From: Acidisarcina sp. | GTDB lineage: Bacteria; Acidobacteriota; Blastocatellia; Pyrinomonadales; Pyrinomonadaceae | Assembly (NCBI GenBank): GCA_021155145.1 | Contig: JAJNPX010000226.1 | Coordinates: forward strand, 1-5,696 | Length of the DNA stretch: 5,696 nucleotides | Reading direction: 5' to 3' | In this document: positions 1 to 4,652 of the stretch, one piece after another | How positions within the stretch are numbered: the first letter of the stretch is position 1 | Layout of the letters: every line of letters begins with the position of its first letter | The notes under the pieces: generated by a model | What the model was told of the DNA's origin: nothing | Database searches by the model: none | Seen by the model: only the letters and a program-made list of their open reading frames with translations | Translations under genes and position numbers: made by a program

Positions 1-1563
1 ATCAGCGGGAGTCTCTCGATCGATTATGCCGTCCGGGCGATCCGGGTCGGCGCATACGACTACATTACCAAGCCATTTGAACTCGACTTTGTCGAGCGTT
101 CCGTTCGGAGGGCGGTGGAGCATCACCGGGCACTGATCGAAAAAAAGCAGTATGAGACCGACCTGGAAGAGTTGGTCAGGCAGCGGACAGAAGAGCTTAG
201 CTTCCTTATCTATCATGATTCGCTGACGAATCTGCCGAATCGAGTACTTTTCGAAGACAGACTCTCGCGAGCGGCCCTTGAAGCACGGAGCGGCGGGAAG
301 CTGGCCGTGCTTTTTCTTAGCGTCGATAATTTTGAAAAGATGCAGGATCATTTCGGCCATTGCGCGGCCGATGAGACGTTGAAAGAGGTAGCATCGCGCA
401 TCACCGCAACCGCCGGAGACAGTGTGCTCGCATCTCGCCTACAGGGCTGCAATTTTGCGATGCTCGTGACCGATAGGATCGAGGCCGAACGATTGCTGGA
501 CCTATCGGACAGGCTGAGGGCCGCCATCAGGAAGCCATTGCAGTGTCGTGACACAGAGATTTTCCTGACGGCAAGCATCGGGATATGTATCTTTCCCGAA
601 GACGGGGCCGCCATTGATGAGTTGATGAAGAACGCCGGTAACGCCGTCTGGCGTGCGCGAGAGGGAGGCGGAGATGCCACAGCATTCTACGCCGATGGGA
701 TCAGTACCGATATCGCCCAACGGATCGAACTCGAAGGCGAAATGAGACGCGGGATCGACAACGGTGAGTTCGAGGTGTATTACCAGCCTAAGGTCAATGT
801 TGAGACCGGCGGCGTGGTTGGGGCCGAGGCTCTGATCCGATGGAATCACCCGGAAAAAGGAATGGTCTCGCCTTCCGACTTTATTCCGATCGCGGAGGAT
901 ACCGGCCTGATAGTTCCGCTCGGAGAATTTGTTCTTGAGTCTGCATGCTCGCAGGTACGGGCGTGGCACGACAAGGGCAACCCGATCGTGATCGCGGTGA
1001 ACGTGTCCGCACGGCAGCTCAAACAGGGGGATCTTGCCGACCGTTTTCTTACGGTGATCGATCGCACCGGCATTGACCCGGAGAAACTCAATCTGGAGGT
1101 CACCGAAAGCTCATTGATGGAAAGTGCTGACCGGGCGGCCGTCCTACTCGAACTCTTTCGCCGAAAGGGCGTCCGCATCTCGCTTGATGATTTTGGCACC
1201 GGCTATTCCTCGCTCGCGTATCTCAAGACTCTGCCGATCGACCAGTTGAAGATCGACAAGGTGTTCATAGAGGACCTTGCTGTCGATCAGAACGACACGA
1301 TACTGGTGCACGCGATGGTAAATCTGGCGCACAACCTTGGGCTACGAGTGGTCGCTGAGGGCGTGGAAACGACGGAACAGCTCGGGATCCTTGCGGAAAT
1401 GGGCTGTGACGAGTACCAGGGATATCTCTACAGCAAACCCATCTCGGCCGCTGATCTCGAGCATCTTATGACGGTTGAAAAAGGGCGGGTAAAGATTACG
1501 CGCCCGGCCGGGCCGGACCTGTCCATTTTGCCTCAGTCCGGCGTCGAGGTTCTTGCGGCATGA
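1..1563 (+). CDS. Receiver-GGDEF-EAL response regulator, probable c-di-GMP phosphodiesterase (5' partial)
   Basis: The frame is open from the first base and ends at TGA 1561-1563, leaving 520 visible residues. Residues 1-38 are the end of a receiver domain (GAYDYITKPF, conserved Lys24), so a start codon inside the window, such as GTG at 115, would cut a domain. Roughly 80 N-terminal residues lie outside the window. A charged helical linker (about 38-65) leads to a GGDEF-like domain (about 66-235). Its signature is QGCNF (residues 148-152), the first metal Asp is Ser and no RxxD inhibitory site is seen, so cyclase activity is unlikely. The EAL domain (about 245-500) is intact: E276-A-L, N334, E366, D396-D397 in DDFGTGYSS, K417, E453, E456 and Q473. 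By family knowledge this predicts hydrolysis of c-di-GMP to pGpG, controlled by receiver phosphorylation and possibly by GTP binding to the dead GGDEF domain. The protein should be cytoplasmic. Its kinase and promoter are not visible. Confidence 0.95.
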   Translation: MSGSLSIDYAVRAIRVGAYDYITKPFELDFVERSVRRAVEHHRALIEKKQYETDLEELVRQRTEELSFLIYHDSLTNLPNRVLFEDRLSRAALEARSGGKLAVLFLSVDNFEKMQDHFGHCAADETLKEVASRITATAGDSVLASRLQGCNFAMLVTDRIEAERLLDLSDRLRAAIRKPLQCRDTEIFLTASIGICIFPEDGAAIDELMKNAGNAVWRAREGGGDATAFYADGISTDIAQRIELEGEMRRGIDNGEFEVYYQPKVNVETGGVVGAEALIRWNHPEKGMVSPSDFIPIAEDTGLIVPLGEFVLESACSQVRAWHDKGNPIVIAVNVSARQLKQGDLADRFLTVIDRTGIDPEKLNLEVTESSLMESADRAAVLLELFRRKGVRISLDDFGTGYSSLAYLKTLPIDQLKIDKVFIEDLAVDQNDTILVHAMVNLAHNLGLRVVAEGVETTEQLGILAEMGCDEYQGYLYSKPISAADLEHLMTVEKGRVKITRPAGPDLSILPQSGVEVLAA

Positions 1564-1565
1564 AG

Positions 1566-1593
1566 AAAAGCCGCCATTTATCGGCCGGTTTTT
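1566..1593 (+). terminator. Intrinsic terminator of the EAL gene
   Basis: Just after the stop codon, CCGCC (1571-1575) pairs with GGCCGG (1583-1588) with one bulged C and loop ATTTATC, followed by TTTTT (1589-1593). The A-run on the 5' side makes it partly bidirectional. It separates the EAL gene from the next transcription unit. Confidence 0.6.
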
Positions 1594-1615
1594 AACAGTC
1601 CGGATAAATTGTTAG

Positions 1616-1631
1616 TGGCACATGGGTTGCT
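1616..1631 (+). promoter_or_regulatory. Sigma-54 (RpoN) promoter, consensus match
   Basis: TGGCACATGGGTTGCT matches TGGCAC-N5-TTGCW at every defined position, with GG (1617-1618) and GC (1629-1630) separated by exactly 10 nt. Placing the C of GC at -12 predicts a start of transcription near 1642. The site is intergenic, just beyond the preceding terminator, and no protein gene follows it on this strand. Such a promoter needs an NtrC-type activator, and one is encoded at 3082-4482. Whether that protein is the activator for this promoter is inference. Confidence 0.75.
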
Positions 1632-1686
1632 TTAATAGTTACTGAGAGAGGGCCTTTCGCCGAGAATCTTGAGTCCCTTTCCTAAC

Positions 1687-1808
1687 GCAGCGGAAACTCC
1701 CACTCCACTGCAAGACACCGAAGGGGTTGCTCCCACACCCTTTCGACCGCAAAAAGGTTGTTTGAAATTCTCCCACACTTTCCGACTTCGAGGGCCTCCC
1801 ACTCCTCG
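1687..1808 (+). repeat. Four tandem hairpins, each with CTCCCAC in the loop
   Basis: Hairpin 1: GCAGCGGA (1687-1694) / TCCACTGC (1704-1711), one C-A mismatch, loop AACTCCCAC. Hairpin 2: CGAAGGGGT (1719-1727) / ACCCTTTCG (1737-1745), one G-U pair, loop TGCTCCCAC. Hairpin 3: AGGTTG (1755-1760) / CGACTT (1783-1788) plus GAAA (1764-1767) / TTTC (1779-1782), with TTT bulged and loop TTCTCCCACAC. Hairpin 4: CGAGGG (1789-1794) / TCCTCG (1803-1808), loop CCTCCCAC. Stem sequences differ from one hairpin to the next while the loop heptamer is constant. That pattern suggests selection on structure plus an exposed loop motif rather than recent copying of one unit. Confidence 0.75.
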
Positions 1809-1977
1809 TATCGGAAGAGACATCTGCTTTGCGGATAATTTAGACCTGATCTTTGCTCACTCTGTCCGATCGCTCGCGGTCGAACCGGCATCGAGCCGGC
1901 GAACGCCAGCCGCCATTTGCGTCCCCCGCTGTTCGAGCGTTGGCCCAACGCCGCACACATCGAAAATGATCTAGTTT

Positions 1978-2005
1978 CTCCCACGGGTATCTCTCAGCTC
2001 CTCCT
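1978..2005 (+). repeat. Fifth CTCCCAC copy and CTCCTCCT stretch before the terminator
   Basis: CTCCCAC recurs at 1978-1984, and CTCCTCCT, an exact anti-Shine-Dalgarno-type string, lies at 1998-2005. I find no convincing stem around this fifth heptamer, so the segment may be single-stranded in the RNA, just 5' of the terminator hairpin. Confidence 0.5.
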
Positions 2006-2013
2006 GAACATCA

Positions 2014-2044
2014 GCGGCTCCATTTACACCGGAGCCGCATTTTT
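2014..2044 (+). terminator. Strong intrinsic terminator of the candidate ncRNA
   Basis: GCGGCTCC (2014-2021) and GGAGCCGC (2031-2038) form a perfect 8-bp stem with a 9-nt loop, followed by ATTTTT (2039-2044). The T-run lies only on the plus-strand side, so it ends transcription coming from the left. It stands about 450 bp beyond the EAL gene, which already has its own terminator, and this supports a separate plus-strand transcript. Confidence 0.85.
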
Positions 2045-2056
2045 GTCTTTGGCGAC

Positions 2057-2085
2057 AAGAAAAAGGCAGCTTTGGCCAGCTGCCT
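2057..2085 (-). terminator. Intrinsic terminator of the degenerate-receiver gene
   Basis: AGGCAGCT (2064-2071) and AGCTGCCT (2078-2085) form a perfect 8-bp stem with a 6-nt loop. Read on the minus strand it is followed by TTTTTCTT. It lies 30 bp past the stop codon of the gene at 2115-2834 and faces the plus-strand terminator at 2014-2044, giving a convergent pair. Confidence 0.85.
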
Positions 2086-2114
2086 CGAATGAAGGATATT
2101 ATCGGCGATGAAGG

Positions 2115-2834
2115 CTATAAAGGAAGCGCCATTTCGACGAACTCGTCGAACTGTTCGACCTCCGGTTCGGTTGTAAAGCGGTTCATTGGCGGGTGTCCAT
2201 CTTTTTCGTCGGCCTTGGGAAAGAGGCCTTCGACCGCGCTGATCTGTTCTTCCAGGATGCTCGCGAGGCCGAAGATCATCCCGAGCCCTGCCTCGACGCG
2301 CTGGTCGAATACGCCGTACGGTCCGTATGATGTGTCTTCGTTGGCCAGGCCGCGAAAAAGCCCCGAGGTTTCTCTCACTATTTCCAGTGTCTGCCGCTGA
2401 CGTTCTTTCAGCGCCTCGAACTGTCGCCGCTGGGCGGATTCTTCGGAGCGTTGCTCCATCATCCACAGCAGCTTGGCAAGGAAGTGGTCCGGATTGGAGA
2501 ATTCGGTCACATAATCGTCCGCACCGGCATTCAGCGCGTTGAAAACGGCCTCGATCCCCTTGCCTGATTCGCCGGCAAACACTACCGGCGTATTTCTGAG
2601 ACGCGAATTCGAGCGGATGGTCCTGCAGAGGTCCGCAGCATCCGATCCGGGCATGCCGATGTCGCAAATGACAAAATGCGGACGCTCGAAACACATGGCA
2701 CGAAGCCCCTCGTCGGTATTGTCCGCAAAGAGAAGTTCGGCCCCGACCCGTTGAAAGGTATCGATCATCAGATCGATATTTCTAAGGCCGCGGCCAATGA
2801 GCAATATCTTGGTATCACTGTGTGGGAGATGCAT
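2115..2834 (-). CDS. Degenerate receiver-domain protein with unrecognised C-terminal half
   Basis: The protein has 239 residues, starting at ATG (2832-2834) and ending at TAG (2115-2117). This start is chosen because the first receiver strand (KILLIGRG, 9-16) follows directly and the predicted start of transcription (about 2919) excludes the far upstream TTG at 2954. Residues 8-125 have the receiver fold with the phospho-acceptor Asp58 kept (ICDIGMPGSD). The acidic pair is replaced by Gly14-Arg15, the conserved Thr/Ser by Ala87/Gly88, and the conserved Lys by Glu111 (DDYVTEF). Normal Mg-dependent phosphotransfer is therefore doubtful, and it may act as a pseudo-receiver. Residues about 125-155 are highly charged and likely coiled coil. 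Residues 156-239 match no domain I recognise, and no DNA-binding or enzymatic motif is visible. It is probably a cytoplasmic adaptor or protein-interaction module. The sigma-54 promoter upstream suggests control by an NtrC-type activator such as the neighbour at 3082-4482. Confidence 0.9.
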   Translation of the reverse strand: MHLPHSDTKILLIGRGLRNIDLMIDTFQRVGAELLFADNTDEGLRAMCFERPHFVICDIGMPGSDAADLCRTIRSNSRLRNTPVVFAGESGKGIEAVFNALNAGADDYVTEFSNPDHFLAKLLWMMEQRSEESAQRRQFEALKERQRQTLEIVRETSGLFRGLANEDTSYGPYGVFDQRVEAGLGMIFGLASILEEQISAVEGLFPKADEKDGHPPMNRFTTEPEVEQFDEFVEMALPL

Positions 2835-2849
2835 ATTATATATTCGTGC

Positions 2850-2876
2850 CCGGCGTAGAAGCCGGCGCCCTCCTTT
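2850..2876 (-). promoter_or_regulatory. Leader of the receiver gene: distant Shine-Dalgarno plus hairpin
   Basis: AAAGGAGG (minus strand, 2876-2869) is a perfect Shine-Dalgarno sequence but ends 34 nt before the ATG at 2834. Between them CCGGC and GCCGG (2865-2850) form a 5-bp hairpin with a 6-nt loop, which would shorten the effective distance. No alternative start codon lies at normal spacing. This may be a structured leader in which access to the ribosome site is controlled. Confidence 0.4.
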
Positions 2877-2929
2877 GGGGAATTGGAGCGGAAAATGGTC
2901 TTTCGGCCTTGTTCCGGTGTGATACAGAG

Positions 2930-2945
2930 TGCAAGGTTCGTGCCG
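2930..2945 (-). promoter_or_regulatory. Sigma-54 (RpoN) promoter of the degenerate-receiver gene
   Basis: On the minus strand CGGCACGAACCTTGCA matches TGGCACG-N4-TTGCA except for the first base. GG (2944-2943) and GC (2932-2931) are separated by exactly 10 nt. The predicted start of transcription is near 2919, giving an 85-nt leader before the ATG at 2834. It lies in the gap downstream of the NtrC-type gene, so the receiver gene has its own regulated promoter rather than relying on read-through. Confidence 0.7.
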
Positions 2946-3024
2946 TGCAGCCAAAAACCGGAAAGGCTTTTATTATCAGCGATGATCATGTGGCTTTAGT
3001 GGAAACGATCGAAAAAAGCGGTAA

Positions 3025-3039
3025 TTTGACCCGGTCAAA
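3025..3039. promoter_or_regulatory. Palindrome, candidate enhancer site for the NtrC-type activator
   Basis: TTTGACC-C-GGTCAAA is a perfect inverted repeat with 7-bp arms. Its centre (3032) is about 113 bp upstream of the start predicted from the sigma-54 promoter at 2930-2945, a usual distance for an activator binding site. Fis-type HTH dimers of NtrC-family proteins bind such inverted repeats. The assignment to the adjacent activator is inference from position and symmetry. It could instead contribute to 3' end formation of the gene at 3082-4482. Confidence 0.5.
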
Positions 3040-3081
3040 AAGCCATGGGCGTGGCAAATTTCCTTTCAATATAACTGGAGG

Positions 3082-4482
3082 TCATTGCCTGCTTTCGCCG
3101 CGGGCTAGGATGCGGCTAAGGGTCTTGCGGTCGATCTCGAGAATGCGGGCTGCCGCTTGCTTGTTGCCGCCGGTGTGCTCGAGGACCTGTGTCACATAGC
3201 GGACCTCGACATCGGCAAGCGGCGGAAAGTCGATCGAGCCTGACGCCCTGGCTTCCAGGCCGGATCCCGTCATCGAAGCCATCAGGCCGGCCAGAGGGGT
3301 CGCAGCGGATTCGCGAACACGTTCGGGAAGGTGGCTGGGATAGATGACATCGTCCGCCATGGACACTGCATGAAGAATCGCGTTCTCGAGCTCGCGGACA
3401 TTTCCCGGCCATGAATATCCGCTGAGCACGCGCACGGCATCCTCAGAGATCGATACTCTGGTCGCGGCCACATTCCTGGCAAAATGGGCGGCCAGCAGTG
3501 GGATGTCCTCGACACGCTCGCGAAGCGGCGGCAGGTGGATGGTGACGGCATTCAGGCGGTACATCACATCCTGTCGAAAACGGCCCTCCGCCACCTCCTT
3601 TTCGATCTCGCGATTTGTCGCCCCGATCACGCGGGCATCCACCTTGATGGTGCGGTTCGACCCGACCCGCCGGATCTCGCTTTCCTGAAGCGCACGGAGC
3701 AGCTTTACCTGAAATTGGAGCGGCGTTTCGGTGATCTCGTCCAAAAATATCGTGCCGCCGTCGGCCTCTTCCCACAGGCCCATACGATCGCCCGACGCAC
3801 CGGTAAAAGAACCCTTGACGTGACCGAAGAGTTCGGATTCGATCAGCTCAACGGGGATCGCGCTGCAATTGACTGTCACAAACGGCCCGCCGGCCCTCTT
3901 GCTCCGGCGATGTATCGCACTTGCGACGATCTCCTTGCCGGTACCCGACTCTCCGCTGATGAGCACCGGCAGGCTGGTCGGGGCCACCCGTCCGACCATC
4001 TTGAGACACTCGACGAATTTCGGGCTCGTGCCGATTAGCGGTATATCGGAGCGATAGGCTGGCTCAAGGGTGACCTCGCTAGCTTCCGCGCCGGATGAAG
4101 CGGCGCGAAGGTCGATCTGTTCGCGCACGACGGCGGCGATCCGCAGGATGTCGGCTACCGAAAACGGCTTGACCAGATAGTCGAAGGCTCCGGTCGCGGT
4201 CGCGTCGAGGGCACCGGCGGCCGAGCCATGGCCGGTCATCAGTACAAATCGAGCCTCAGGTTGTTCATCGCAAAAACGGCGCAGCACTTCATAGCCGTTC
4301 GTACCGCCGAGCATCACGTCGCAAAAGACAAGATCAAATTTACATTCGGGTAGTTTTTGAAAGGCGGCGTCGGCGGATTCAGCCTCGGTAACCTGCCAGT
4401 CGGCGGACCGGAGCACTTCTGATACAAAACCAAGGATCGATGGTTCGTCATCGATAACCAGGGCATGAGGGAGAACCTTCAT
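3082..4482 (-). CDS. NtrC-family sigma-54-dependent response regulator
   Basis: The protein has 466 residues from ATG (4480-4482) to TGA (3082-3084). The start is chosen because the first receiver strand (ALVIDDE) follows at once. The frame stays open upstream to about 4641, but that stretch is not domain-like. The receiver domain (1-120) is canonical: D11, D12, phospho-acceptor D55, T83, K105. The AAA+ domain (about 148-380) has Walker A GESGTGKE (177-184), the sigma-54 contact loop as GSFTGA (224-229) instead of GAFTGA, Walker B TIFLDE (244-249), sensor I around 287-291, Arg fingers R303 and R309, and sensor II in WPGNVREL (358-365). A Fis-type helix-turn-helix sits near 420-462 (NKQAAARILEIDRKTLSRIL). 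By family knowledge, phosphorylation drives assembly of a ring that uses ATP to remodel sigma-54 polymerase. Likely targets are the sigma-54 promoters at 2930-2945 and 1616-1631. The divergent membrane sensor at 4653 is the likely partner. No specific family member name can be assigned. Confidence 0.96.
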   Translation of the reverse strand: MKVLPHALVIDDEPSILGFVSEVLRSADWQVTEAESADAAFQKLPECKFDLVFCDVMLGGTNGYEVLRRFCDEQPEARFVLMTGHGSAAGALDATATGAFDYLVKPFSVADILRIAAVVREQIDLRAASSGAEASEVTLEPAYRSDIPLIGTSPKFVECLKMVGRVAPTSLPVLISGESGTGKEIVASAIHRRSKRAGGPFVTVNCSAIPVELIESELFGHVKGSFTGASGDRMGLWEEADGGTIFLDEITETPLQFQVKLLRALQESEIRRVGSNRTIKVDARVIGATNREIEKEVAEGRFRQDVMYRLNAVTIHLPPLRERVEDIPLLAAHFARNVAATRVSISEDAVRVLSGYSWPGNVRELENAILHAVSMADDVIYPSHLPERVRESAATPLAGLMASMTGSGLEARASGSIDFPPLADVEVRYVTQVLEHTGGNKQAAARILEIDRKTLSRILARGESRQ

Positions 4483-4495
4483 AACGTCGAAGTGG

Positions 4496-4504
4496 ATTAT
4501 AGCA
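4496..4504 (-). promoter_or_regulatory. Extended -10 promoter of the NtrC-type gene
   Basis: On the minus strand TGCTATAAT is a perfect extended -10 element (TGn-TATAAT); the -35 position holds only CTTTGG. Transcription would start about 6-7 nt before the ATG at 4482, and no Shine-Dalgarno is seen before that ATG, so the mRNA may be nearly leaderless. The housekeeping-type promoter suggests basal, sigma-54-independent expression of the activator. Confidence 0.45.
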
Positions 4505-4549
4505 TTGATGTCAACCGGCCAAAGCCGGGAAGAGGCGTTCATCGTTTTG

Positions 4550-4578
4550 TTGACTTTAAGCTTCCCTGCGTGTTTACT
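4550..4578 (+). promoter_or_regulatory. Sigma-70-type promoter of the membrane sensor gene
   Basis: TTGACT (4550-4555) and TTTACT (4573-4578) are separated by 17 nt. They match the -35 consensus at 5 of 6 and the -10 consensus at 4 of 6 positions. Transcription would start near 4585, about 68 nt before the ATG at 4653. It lies in the 170-bp divergent gap shared with the NtrC-type gene. Confidence 0.4.
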
Positions 4579-4652
4579 CTTAGGTTGTGGCTCTTGCTCC
4601 GCCCGACGGACTTGCGGGCCCAGCTTTTCATAGCCGACCAAATCAGGTAATC

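Larger units (their letters stand above)
1642..2044 (+). ncRNA. Candidate sigma-54-dependent non-coding RNA with repeated CUCCCAC hairpin loops
   Basis: I do not recognise this RNA family. The ends are inferred from a consensus sigma-54 promoter (1616-1631) and a strong terminator (2014-2044), giving about 400 nt. Hand folding shows a 5' stem GAGAGGG/CCCTTTC (1646-1652 with 1675-1681). Four tandem hairpins follow (1687-1808), each with CTCCCAC in the loop. Next is a long stem ATCGGA-AGAG / CTCT-G-TCCGAT (1810-1819 with 1860-1870, one bulged G), then hairpins CCGGC/GCCGG (1885-1899) and GCGTT/AACGC (1937-1951). A fifth CTCCCAC (1978-1984), a CTCCTCCT stretch (1998-2005) and the terminator hairpin complete it. 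Open frames here lack ribosome binding sites and recognisable protein sequence. The loops are C-rich and complementary to GGAG-type Shine-Dalgarno cores, so a multi-target antisense regulator is the leading idea. Reading from the other strand, with GUGGGAG loops, is a weaker alternative because that strand shows no promoter or fitting terminator. Confidence 0.6.

Noticed and set aside
1687..1808. CRISPR array
   Set aside because: The repeated element is only 7 nt, spacing is irregular and each copy is the loop of a different stem, so it is not a direct-repeat array.
1669..1974. Plus-strand open frame of 101 codons from a TTG
   Set aside because: It has no ribosome binding site and a TTG start, and its Pro/Thr-rich sequence arises from the CTCCCAC repeats. 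No protein motifs are present.
1682..1984. Minus-strand open frame of 100 codons from a GTG, with AGGAGGAG about 14 nt upstream
   Set aside because: The protein looks like no known family, has unlikely composition, runs across the RNA hairpins and has no promoter. The AGGAGGAG is the complement of the C-rich stretch before the terminator.
2835..2842. TATATAAT directly before the ATG of the receiver gene as a -10 element
   Set aside because: There is no acceptable -35 at 16-18 nt, and transcription would start inside the coding region. The sigma-54 promoter explains expression better.
2835..2954. N-terminal extension of the degenerate-receiver protein from a TTG
   Set aside because: The TTG lies upstream of the predicted sigma-54 start of transcription, and the added residues have no domain character.
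3037..3057. Terminator after the NtrC-type gene on the minus strand (GCCA/TGGC stem followed by TTTTT)
   Set aside because: The stem is only 4 bp with a 6-nt loop. The T-run overlaps the palindrome, so I would not call it.
4588..4602. Possible third sigma-54 promoter (+), TGGC then GC at GG-N10-GC spacing before the membrane sensor gene
   Set aside because: Only TGGC and the GC fit. The -12 side reads CCGC instead of TTGC, so the match is weak and could be chance.
4483..4641. N-terminal extension of the NtrC-type protein by 53 residues
   Set aside because: The extension is low-quality sequence lacking a ribosome site, crosses the extended -10 element, and precedes the point where receiver domains normally begin.
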